Shown here piece after piece: positions 1 to 7,235 of a DNA stretch of 64,000 nucleotides. Position 1 is the first letter of the stretch, and each line of letters opens with the position of its first letter. Origin of the DNA: PFJX01 sp040757575 (lineage in GTDB: Bacteria > Pseudomonadota > Gammaproteobacteria > Burkholderiales > Thiobacillaceae); contig JBFLXA010000008.1 in the NCBI GenBank assembly GCA_040757575.1, positions 62,001 to 126,000 of the forward strand. The letters run 5' to 3'. Below the pieces are notes generated by a model that was not told where the DNA came from, searched no databases, and worked only from the letters and a program-made list of their open reading frames with translations. The translations under genes and the position numbers were made by a program.

Positions 1-1209
1 CTGAAAAGCCGTCTGGGCAACCCGGGCGCCTTCGACGAAGGGGATTTCAAATACCTGTACGAAACCTATGGGCCGGACAAATTCTCTCTCTCGGACCGGG
101 GCTACATCGCCCAGGTCCATCCCCTGGAACTCTGGCTGGTGGCCTACCTGCGTGCCCATCCCGGCGCCACTTGGGACAACATCGTGGAAGCCAGCCGGGA
201 CGAGCGCATCCAGGTGTATGACTGGCTGATCAACACCAGCCGCAAGAACGCCCAGGACATCCGCATCCACTCCCTGCTGGAAATCGAAGCCTTCCAGGAA
301 GTGCACAAACGCTGGCGCATGCTGGGCTACCCCTTTGGCAGCCTGGTGCCCTCCTACGCCACGGCCATTGGTTCTTCCGCAGACCGGCCCGCCGCACTGG
401 CGGAACTCATGGGGGTCATCGCCAACGATGGGGTCAAACTGCCCGCCATCACCACCCTGGGTCTGGAATTCGCCGCCGGCACCCCCTATCACACCATCAT
501 GAAACGCAAGGCGCCGAAAGGCGAACGCATCTTTCCCGCCAGCATTGCCCAGGTCATCAAGGAAGCGCTCGCCAACGTGGTCCAGGAGGGTACGGCCCGA
601 CGCCTTAAAGGCAGCTTCCCACTGGGCAACGGCGAATTCCTGGCCCTGGGAGGCAAGACCGGCACGGGAGACCACCGCTTCGAGGTGTACGCCGCCAACG
701 GCACGGTGCTGGAATCCAAGGTGATGAACCGCACCGCCACCTTCGCCTTCTATATGGGCGAACGCTTTTTCGGCGTCATGACCGTTTTTGTGCCCGGCGA
801 GGCGGCGGCGGACTACCACTTCACCAGTGGCCTGGCTGTACAGATAGTCAAGATCCTTGAACCCGCCCTGCGTCCCCTACTGTTGGGCAACGGCGCACCG
901 GAGCCCGGCTGGGAAGAGCTGGTGCGGGAGTTCGAGGGCGAAGCCGGCACGCCAGCCCCATCTCCGCCCCCTGCTGCTGCCAGCAAGGCTTTGCCCCCCA
1001 AACCCCGTCCTGGCCCGGCTCCTGCCCCAGCCACCGCTCCGCCCGCTGGCGTTACGCCGGCCGAGGAGCCCCCACCTGCACCGCCCCCGCCCCAAGTGGA
1101 CAAACCAGACCCGCCACCGCCTCCCCAGGCCCCCCATCCAGAGCCCAAGAAGGACAAACCCCCAGGCCCCTGGTCCCCGGCGGCAGGCTCTGGTTTCCAG
1201 TTTTTCTGA
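1..1209 (+). CDS. Penicillin-binding protein, C-terminal part (5' end outside window)
   Basis: The frame is open from base 1 without a start, so only the last 402 residues are present. It carries a penicillin-binding transpeptidase C-terminus: a KTGT motif (in GGKTGTGDHRFE, about bases 650-690) and the preceding helical stretch with ATAIGSSADRPAALAELMG, typical of the region between the SxN and KTG boxes of bifunctional (class A, GT51) enzymes. The SxxK serine and any glycosyltransferase domain would lie upstream of the window. The last ~100 residues are a proline/alanine-rich tail, presumably a flexible extension. The role inferred is periplasmic peptidoglycan cross-linking. A second, complete class A PBP (mrcA) lies at 48232. 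Class assignment is moderate because the N-terminal domains are not visible. Confidence 0.75.
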   Translation: MKSRLGNPGAFDEGDFKYLYETYGPDKFSLSDRGYIAQVHPLELWLVAYLRAHPGATWDNIVEASRDERIQVYDWLINTSRKNAQDIRIHSLLEIEAFQEVHKRWRMLGYPFGSLVPSYATAIGSSADRPAALAELMGVIANDGVKLPAITTLGLEFAAGTPYHTIMKRKAPKGERIFPASIAQVIKEALANVVQEGTARRLKGSFPLGNGEFLALGGKTGTGDHRFEVYAANGTVLESKVMNRTATFAFYMGERFFGVMTVFVPGEAAADYHFTSGLAVQIVKILEPALRPLLLGNGAPEPGWEELVREFEGEAGTPAPSPPPAAASKALPPKPRPGPAPAPATAPPAGVTPAEEPPPAPPPPQVDKPDPPPPPQAPHPEPKKDKPPGPWSPAAGSGFQFF

Positions 1210-1252
1210 AATCAGTGTGCGGAGCGAAGGTCTGGTCTGGCTCGTTCAGACT

Positions 1253-1279
1253 AAAAATGCCGCACAACGCGGCATTTTC
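1253..1279. terminator. Bidirectional hairpin terminator
   Basis: A perfect 10-bp stem, AAAATGCCGC (1254-1263) against GCGGCATTTT (1269-1278), closes a 5-base loop. The A-run before and T-run after suit intrinsic termination in both directions. It sits between the convergent PBP gene (+) and the ankyrin gene (-). Confidence 0.8.
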
Positions 1280-1302
1280 GGTACGGCCGGCAAGAAACCG
1301 GG

Positions 1303-1890
1303 CTAGTGGGCGGGCCGCTTGATGAAGTTGACCACCTTGGCGTCGCTGGGCGGGCCCTTGCGTACACCGCTGGCGCAGGACACGCCTTCGGTTTCCATGA
1401 CAAAGCCCTCTGCTTCGTGCAACAGGTTGATGACGTCCACGAAGAAGCGCTCCTTGGCCATGGCCAGGGCGGTACGGCCGCCGTCGTTGGCAGCCTTCAC
1501 GTCGGCGCCGGCGTCCAGCAACACCTGGCAGACCGCCGCCTCTCCGGCGCCAGCAGCCAGCATCAGGGGGGTGAGGCCGTAGAAGATGCGCTGGTTGACG
1601 TTGGCGCCCGCATCCACCAGGGCCTGGACCACTGGCGCGAAGCCACAGTCCAGTTCGTGGTTGTAGGCGGCCTTGAAAACGGGGGTCCAGCCCTGGCCGT
1701 CCAGGGCGTTGGCATCTGCGCCAGCCGCCAGCAAGGCCTGAACTACGTCCAGGTGGCCGTGGAAGGCGGCCAGATGCAGGGCCGTGCTGCCGTCAGCATC
1801 GGTGCCATGGATATCGGCCCCGGCGGCGAGCAGGGACTGGACTTGCTGCAGGTCGCCGATCTGGGCGGCACTTTGAAGCGTAGAGGACAT
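1303..1890 (-). CDS. Ankyrin-repeat protein
   Basis: This 195-residue protein has about four ankyrin repeats between residues ~10 and 150. Recognisable helix-turn signatures include GSTALHLAAFHGHLDVVQAL, GWTPVFKAAYN, GLTPLMLAAGAGEAAV and GRTALAMAKE. There is no signal peptide or membrane segment, so it is probably cytoplasmic and mediates protein contacts. The start ATG at 1890 has GGAG six bases upstream. It is the last gene of a minus-strand run (ybiT, lipoprotein, ubiD, cNMP-rhodanese) and lies 47 bases after its upstream neighbour. The target cannot be told from sequence. Confidence 0.85.
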   Translation of the reverse strand: MSSTLQSAAQIGDLQQVQSLLAAGADIHGTDADGSTALHLAAFHGHLDVVQALLAAGADANALDGQGWTPVFKAAYNHELDCGFAPVVQALVDAGANVNQRIFYGLTPLMLAAGAGEAAVCQVLLDAGADVKAANDGGRTALAMAKERFFVDVINLLHEAEGFVMETEGVSCASGVRKGPPSDAKVVNFIKRPAH

Positions 1891-1937
1891 GACGGACTCC
1901 GGTCGGAAAATTAATTCCCGATAATTCTACTCAACTA

Positions 1938-2663
1938 TTATCCGGCTGCAAGTCCGGCCTCCACGCCGGCGGCATAGCCCCCCTGGAGAATGTGGGCATC
2001 GAAGCCCCGCTGAGCCAGCAGGAAAGCTGCCGTTGCGGAATGGCGGCCGTCATCGCAATAGATGACAAAGGGCCGGGTCCGGTCCAGTTGAGCCGCAGCC
2101 TGGCGCAAAAGAAAAAGGGGCACGTGCAGGGCACCGGCCAGGGCGCCCGCCAGGAATGCATCCCGCTCCCGCACATCCAGCAACAGGGCCCCCTGGCCGA
2201 TAAGCCTACGGGCCTGTTGAATGGCCAGCCCCTTGACCAGGGCCGCACCCAACAACTGGTGGAAGTCCCGGGCTTCCAGTGCCATGAGCTGGCCCGCCTC
2301 CAGCATGGTGATGGTGGCGTTGCGGGGCGCCCCGGAGAGCAGGGCCTCTTCGCCGAAACAGTGGCCTGGCCCGGCCTCCGCCAGGGTGACTTCCAGCCCA
2401 GTGGAGGAGGTGCGTGTAATGCGGGCCTTGCCGCTACGCAGCAGATAGAAGACCTCGCCGGGCTCTCCCTGGCGGATCACCACCTGGCCGGCCTGGACAG
2501 GCTGTGGCCGGAAGCGCTCCAGCAAGCCCTGGTAATGGCTGGCGGGCACCCGGCTGAAGGCCGGATTGGAGAGCAGTTCCAGCATCCACTGGGGGTCGTC
2601 CGCCTCCAGTTCCGTAACCTGGTAACTGTCGATGCCGGGCAGGCCGAGTCCGTCGTCTTGCAT
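1938..2663 (-). CDS. Cyclic-nucleotide-binding domain / rhodanese fusion protein
   Basis: This 241-residue fusion has two domains. Residues ~30-140 form a cNMP-binding (CAP-type) beta-roll, with the hallmark GEPGEVFYLLRSGKARI, FGEEALL and APRNATI elements that line the phosphate-binding cassette. Residues ~150-238 form a rhodanese domain (LLDVRERDAF, then the active loop CDDGRHS with the sulfur-carrying Cys, then GFDAHILQGGY). No helix-turn-helix is visible, so it is not a CRP-type regulator; a nucleotide-gated sulfurtransferase or sensor is inferred. It starts 10 bases after the ubiD stop and has GGAG 7 bases before ATG, so it is probably cotranscribed with ubiD. Confidence 0.85.
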   Translation of the reverse strand: MQDDGLGLPGIDSYQVTELEADDPQWMLELLSNPAFSRVPASHYQGLLERFRPQPVQAGQVVIRQGEPGEVFYLLRSGKARITRTSSTGLEVTLAEAGPGHCFGEEALLSGAPRNATITMLEAGQLMALEARDFHQLLGAALVKGLAIQQARRLIGQGALLLDVRERDAFLAGALAGALHVPLFLLRQAAAQLDRTRPFVIYCDDGRHSATAAFLLAQRGFDAHILQGGYAAGVEAGLAAG

Positions 2664-2673
2664 CAGGTGTCTC

Positions 2674-4137
2674 CTACAGCCCCAGCTGGTCCCACAAGGC
2701 GTCCACCCGGGCTTTCACCGCATCCGTCATGCGGATGGGGGTACCCCATTCCCGGGTGGTTTCACCAGGCCACTTGTTGGTGGCGTCGATGCCCATCTTG
2801 CTGCCCAGGCCGGACACCGGGCTGGCGAAATCCAGATAGTCGATGGGGGTGTTTTCCACCAGCAGGGTGTCCCGAGCCGGGTCCACCCGGGTGGTGAGGG
2901 CCCACATCACGTCGTTCCAGTCCCGCACGTTCACGTCCTCGTCGGTGACCAGGATGAACTTGGTGTACATGAACTGGCGCAGGAAGCTCCATACCCCGAA
3001 CATGACCCGCTTGGCGTGGCCCGGGTACTGCTTCTTCATGCTGACCACCGCCATGCGGTAGGAACAGCCTTCCGGCGGCAGGTAGAAATCCGTGATCTCG
3101 GGGAACTGCTTTTGCAACAGGGGCACGAACACCTCGTTCAGGGCCACTCCCAGGATGGCGGGCTCGTCCGGCGGCTTGCCGGTATAGGTGCTGTGGTAGA
3201 TGGGATCCCGGCGCATCGTCATGCGTTCCACGGTGAAAACCGGGAAGGTTTCCTGTTCGTTGTAGTAGCCGGTGTGGTCGCCATAGGGCCCTTCAAGCGC
3301 CGTTTCCCCCGGGTGGATGACCCCTTCCAGGACGATCTCTGCGCTGGCGGGCACTTGCAGATCCGAGCCCAGGCAGGGGGTCACTTCGGTCTTGGCCCCC
3401 CGCAGCAAGCCGGCGAACTGGTATTCCGACAGGCTGTCCGGCACCGGCGTCACGGCCCCCAGAATGGTGGCCGGGTCTGCCCCCAGGGCCACGGCGATGG
3501 GGAAGGGATGGCCCGGGTTTGCGGCCTGGAATTCGCGGAAATCCAGGGCGCCGCCCCGGTGGGCCAGCCAGCGCATGATGAGTTTATTGGGGCCCAGGAC
3601 CTGTTGCCGGTAAATGCCCAGGTTCTGGCGGAGCTTGTGGGGCCCCTTGGTCACCACCAGGCCCCAGGTGATCAGGGGTGCCACGTCCCCGGGCCAGCAG
3701 TGCTGTATGGGCAGGCGGGAAAGATCCACGTCCTTGCCCTCCCACACCACCTCCTGGCAGGGGGCGGAACGCACGGTCCTGGGGGACATGTTCATGACCT
3801 GCTTCAGCACCGGCCACTTTTCCCAGGCGTCCTTCAGGCCCTTGGGGGGCTCCGGTTCTTTCAGGTAGGCCAGGAGCTTGCCGATCTCGCGCAGCCTTGC
3901 CGGGTCTTCCTCCCCCATGCCCAGAGCCACCCTTTTGACCGTACCGAACAAATTGGCCAGCACGGGGATCCTGGAACCCTTGGGGTTTTCGAACAGCAGG
4001 GCCGGACCACCGGCCCGCAGCACCCGGTCGCCGATCTCGGTCATCTCCAGGACCGGGTCTATCTCCTGGGTGATGCGCTTCAGCTCGCCCCGGGCTTCCA
4101 GTTGGGCGATGAAGTCCCTCAGATCCGCATAGCGCAT
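2674..4137 (-). CDS. ubiD: 4-hydroxy-3-polyprenylbenzoate decarboxylase (UbiD)
   Basis: This is a 487-residue full-length UbiD family decarboxylase, which removes the carboxyl group from 3-polyprenyl-4-hydroxybenzoate in ubiquinone synthesis using prenylated FMN made by UbiX. Family signatures include the N-terminal MRYADLRDFIAQLEARGEL, the cofactor-site segment RQNLGIYRQQVLG, the GPYGDHTGYY loop with EETFPVF-like residues after it, and the C-terminal STNKWPGE-like stretch (DATNKWPGETTREWG). No ubiX is in the window. It lies between a small lipoprotein gene (15-base gap) and the cNMP-rhodanese gene (10-base gap) on the same strand, suggesting one transcript. Confidence 0.95.
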   Translation of the reverse strand: MRYADLRDFIAQLEARGELKRITQEIDPVLEMTEIGDRVLRAGGPALLFENPKGSRIPVLANLFGTVKRVALGMGEEDPARLREIGKLLAYLKEPEPPKGLKDAWEKWPVLKQVMNMSPRTVRSAPCQEVVWEGKDVDLSRLPIQHCWPGDVAPLITWGLVVTKGPHKLRQNLGIYRQQVLGPNKLIMRWLAHRGGALDFREFQAANPGHPFPIAVALGADPATILGAVTPVPDSLSEYQFAGLLRGAKTEVTPCLGSDLQVPASAEIVLEGVIHPGETALEGPYGDHTGYYNEQETFPVFTVERMTMRRDPIYHSTYTGKPPDEPAILGVALNEVFVPLLQKQFPEITDFYLPPEGCSYRMAVVSMKKQYPGHAKRVMFGVWSFLRQFMYTKFILVTDEDVNVRDWNDVMWALTTRVDPARDTLLVENTPIDYLDFASPVSGLGSKMGIDATNKWPGETTREWGTPIRMTDAVKARVDALWDQLGL

Positions 4138-4152
4138 GGGGCCGTGAACCTC

Positions 4153-4563
4153 TTACTCGCCTTCGACGAACTGGAACTTGTCGTCCTTGACCTTGAAGGT
4201 GCCCAGCTTCTCGCCCAGGTTGTCGGGTTTTTCCTCGAACTCCTGCAGGCGACAGGACTGGGTGCTGACGGCAAATACCCGACCGTCGGCCTTGAGCAGG
4301 AAAATGGGTTCCGGGTATTCGTCCGGTGCCCGGTAGAGGGCGTAGTCCGCGTCTTCGGGGATCTCCTTGATGTCGCCACCGCCATTGCATTCCGGCATGC
4401 GCACGGCGATGACGCTCACATCCACGGTGGATTGCCAGGGGAAGGTCTGGTTGCGCACCAGGGTGATGGCGTGGTCCCGGGCCCCCAGGGAATAGGAGGC
4501 GGTGTCCTGGAAACATCCCGCCAGCAGGGGCAGGCAGGCGATCGGCAATAACCAGCGCTTCAT
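4153..4563 (-). CDS. Small putative lipoprotein of unknown function
   Basis: This 136-residue protein begins MKRWLLPIACLPLLAGC, a lipoprotein signal with lipobox LLAGC, so it is probably anchored in the outer membrane or facing the periplasm. The mature part is acidic with no domain I recognise; two further cysteines (PECNGG and TQSCRL) could form a disulfide. The start at 4563 is preferred because AGGAG lies 7 bases upstream; an in-frame ATG at 4581 would add six residues. It sits between ybiT and ubiD on the same strand. Function is unknown. Confidence 0.75.
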   Translation of the reverse strand: MKRWLLPIACLPLLAGCFQDTASYSLGARDHAITLVRNQTFPWQSTVDVSVIAVRMPECNGGGDIKEIPEDADYALYRAPDEYPEPIFLLKADGRVFAVSTQSCRLQEFEEKPDNLGEKLGTFKVKDDKFQFVEGE

Positions 4564-4609
4564 GGCAGGACTCCTCTTCATGGGGTGGCGACAGATATGC
4601 GCCCGGGGC

Positions 4610-6229
4610 TCACTCAAGCCCCTGGCTGGAAAGATATTCCTCGTAGGTGCCTTCGTATACCACGTGGCTGCCATCGGTCTTCAACTCGACTATCTTGTTG
4701 GCCAGGGAATCGACGAACTGGCGGTCATGGGAGACGAACACCAGGGTGCCGGTGAACTGGTCCAGGCCGTTGTTCAGGGATTCGATGGATTCCATGTCCA
4801 GGTGGTTGGTGGGTTCGTCCATGAGCAGCACGTTCTTGCGTTGCAGCATGAGCTTGCCGAACAGCATGCGTCCCTGCTCGCCGCCGGAGATGACCCGCAC
4901 GGCCTTCTTCACTTCGTCGCCCTTGAACAGCAGGCGGCCCAGGGTACCCCGCAGCAGGGTTTCCGCGTCGTCCCCTTCGTAGCCCCCTTCCCGCACGTAG
5001 CCGCTGATCCAGTCGGTCAGGGACAGGTCTGAATCGAAGTCGGCGGAATGGTCCTGGGCAAAGTAGCCCAATTGGGCCTTTTCCGCCCATTTGATCTGGC
5101 CCTTCTGGGGCTGGAGTTCCCCCACCAGCAGCTTCAGGAGTGTGGTCTTGCCGACGCCGTTTTCGCCGATGATGGCCACCCGGTCACCCGCAGCGATGTG
5201 CAGGTTCAGGTTGCTGATGACCGGCACGCCCGCCTCATAGGCGAAGTTCAGGCCCTCCACTTCGCAGGCCTGGCGGTGGAGTTTTTCTTTCTCGTCGTAT
5301 TCGAAACGGATCCAGGGGTACTGGCGGGAGGAAGGCTTCACGTCCTCGGGCTTGATCTTGTCGATGAGCTTCAGGCGGCTGGTGGCCTGCTTGGCCTTGG
5401 ACTTGTTGGCCGAGAAGCGACGCACGAAATCCTGCAATTCCGCCACCCGTTCCTTGGCCTTGGCGTTGGCGGCCTGGAGCCGCTCCCGGGCCAGGGTGGA
5501 GGCCTCCATGTAGTCGTCGTAGTTGCCGGGATAGACCTTTAGGGTCTGGTAGTCCAGGTCCGCCATATGGGTGCACACCTGGTTCAGGAAGTGGCGGTCG
5601 TGGGAGATGATGATCATGGTAGAGTTACGGGCGTTGAGCACGTTTTCCAGCCAGCGGATGGTGTTGATGTCCAGGTTGTTGGTGGGTTCGTCCAGCAACA
5701 GGATGTCCGGGTTGGCGAACAATACCTGGGCCAGCAGCACCCGCAATTTCCAGCCGGGGGCCACCTCACGCATGGGGCCGTTGTGCTTGTCCGAGGGAAT
5801 GTCCAGTCCCAGCAGCAGTTCGCCGGCCCGGGCCTCGGCATCGTAGCCCCCCAGTTCGCCGAACTTGGTCTCCAGATCGGCGGCCCGCATGTAGTCTTCC
5901 TCGGTGGCCTCCGGGTTCATGTAGATGGCGTCTTTTTCCTGCATGCAGGCCCACATGTCGGCATGGCCCATCAACACCACGTCCAGCACCCGTACGTCCT
6001 CGAAGGCGAACTGGTCCTGGCGCAGGAAGGCCATGCGCTCGTGGGGGTCGATGGCCACGTTGCCGGCGGAAGGCTCCAGCACCCCGGCCAGTATCTTCAT
6101 GAACGTGGATTTGCCGCAGCCGTTGGCGCCTATGAGGCCGTAGCGGTTGCCGTCGCCGAACTTGACGTTGACGTTTTCAAATAGGGGCTTGGCCCCGAAC
6201 TGGATGGTGAGGTTGGAAACGGTAAGCAT
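4610..6229 (-). CDS. ybiT: ABC-F family ATPase YbiT
   Basis: This 539-residue soluble ABC-F protein has two ATPase cassettes and no membrane domain. Walker A motifs are GANGCGKST (about residues 34-42) and GENGVGKTT in the second half. Both signature and Walker B regions are present (LLLDEPTNNLD, SGGEQGR, LLMDEPTNHLD). Between them is a basic coiled interdomain linker containing RFSANKSKAKQATSR. The N-terminus (LTIQFGAKPLFENVNVKFG) and overall length closely match E. coli YbiT (530 residues). Family members bind ribosomes and modulate translation. It is the first gene of the minus-strand run towards the ankyrin gene. Confidence 0.9.
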   Translation of the reverse strand: MLTVSNLTIQFGAKPLFENVNVKFGDGNRYGLIGANGCGKSTFMKILAGVLEPSAGNVAIDPHERMAFLRQDQFAFEDVRVLDVVLMGHADMWACMQEKDAIYMNPEATEEDYMRAADLETKFGELGGYDAEARAGELLLGLDIPSDKHNGPMREVAPGWKLRVLLAQVLFANPDILLLDEPTNNLDINTIRWLENVLNARNSTMIIISHDRHFLNQVCTHMADLDYQTLKVYPGNYDDYMEASTLARERLQAANAKAKERVAELQDFVRRFSANKSKAKQATSRLKLIDKIKPEDVKPSSRQYPWIRFEYDEKEKLHRQACEVEGLNFAYEAGVPVISNLNLHIAAGDRVAIIGENGVGKTTLLKLLVGELQPQKGQIKWAEKAQLGYFAQDHSADFDSDLSLTDWISGYVREGGYEGDDAETLLRGTLGRLLFKGDEVKKAVRVISGGEQGRMLFGKLMLQRKNVLLMDEPTNHLDMESIESLNNGLDQFTGTLVFVSHDRQFVDSLANKIVELKTDGSHVVYEGTYEEYLSSQGLE

Positions 6230-6326
6230 GGGGAAACCTGTGAAAATCAGCCTGGGATTTTACCCGGTTAGTGACATGCAACCGCCAAACCTTACCCCCT
6301 GGCGTGCCAGAGAGCCGCCCCGCCCC

Positions 6327-7235
6327 TCATGCCTCCGGGTCTGGCTCCGGCTCTCCTTCCCTCCAGACGCACACGCCGTTTCCCCCCTCGCGTTTCGCTA
6401 TGAGCTGGGCCCGTTCCGCCTGTTCCAGGATTTCCTCGATGAAGAAGACGGGGTCCAGAGCCACGACCCCGAAGGAACTGGTGAGGGTGACCGGCTGCTT
6501 CTGCACGGTGAAAGAGGTGTTGGCCAGTTCTTCCCGTAGCCGGTTGATCATGGTGGCTGCGGCTTCCAGGCTGGTATTGGGCATACAGAACAGGAATTCC
6601 TCGCCCTTGATGCGGAACAGGGTGTCGTAGCCCCGTAGGCGTGCCTTGAAGAACTGGGCCACGGCCTGAATGAGTTCATCGCCCCCTTGCTGGCCCAGCT
6701 GGGCATTGAGGCGGGCGAAGTTGTCCAGGTCCGCATAACACAATGTGCAGGGCAGCCGGGTGCGCTGGATGCGTTCCACTTCTTCTGCCAGGCGCAGTTG
6801 CACGGCCTGGCGGTTCCAGACCCCGGTGAGCTTGTCCACCGCCCCCATGCGCTCCATCAGGCGTTGTTCCAGTTGACGCAACAATTGGCGGAACCGGGCA
6901 GAGACTGCCATCAGGGCATCGTAGTCATCCGGCGCGATGGTTTCACCCCGCTGGCGGCTGTCCAGCAGATGCCGGGCGATGCCATGCAGGGATTCATGGG
7001 CCACCGCAATGGCATCGAAACCGGGTTCTGCCCCCAGACTACCCTTGGCGGGACCATGGAACCAGGCGCCGAAGGCGCAGCGCAGGTGGGCGTCCGGCAT
7101 CAGGTCGACCGGGTCTGGCGGTCCACCACAGATCAACTGACGGTTCAGGCGCGCCATCCATTTGGCATGGTCGCCAAGGGCCCGGTCCAGTTCCTGGAGA
7201 CGGGCGACGAGGTCGGCATGGGCGAGGGGCTTCAA
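6327..7235 (-). CDS. CZB-GGDEF protein, DgcZ-like putative diguanylate cyclase
   Basis: This 302-residue protein starts at TTG 7235, which overlaps the previous stop (TTGA) and has GGAG 7 bases upstream. The N-terminal half is a chemoreceptor zinc-binding (CZB) domain with His23, Cys53, His80 and His84; by recall E. coli DgcZ uses His22, Cys52, His79 and His83, nearly the same spacing. The C-terminal GGDEF domain (from ~130) has ADLDNF metal-site residues and an I-site RGYD (201-204). Its signature reads KGEEF (210-214), so the first glycine is replaced by lysine, and the usual His of the GH turn is Gln. It may therefore be a weak or altered cyclase. A soluble, zinc-controlled c-di-GMP enzyme is inferred, paired with the PAS-GGDEF-EAL protein. 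Confidence 0.85.
   Translation of the reverse strand: MKPLAHADLVARLQELDRALGDHAKWMARLNRQLICGGPPDPVDLMPDAHLRCAFGAWFHGPAKGSLGAEPGFDAIAVAHESLHGIARHLLDSRQRGETIAPDDYDALMAVSARFRQLLRQLEQRLMERMGAVDKLTGVWNRQAVQLRLAEEVERIQRTRLPCTLCYADLDNFARLNAQLGQQGGDELIQAVAQFFKARLRGYDTLFRIKGEEFLFCMPNTSLEAAATMINRLREELANTSFTVQKQPVTLTSSFGVVALDPVFFIEEILEQAERAQLIAKREGGNGVCVWREGEPEPDPEA

Noticed and set aside
2632..4551. A 639-codon open frame on the plus strand opposite ubiD and the lipoprotein gene
   Set aside because: It is an antisense shadow in high-GC DNA. It has no ribosome site, is rich in His/Gly/Gln, and lies over two well-supported genes with family motifs on the other strand.
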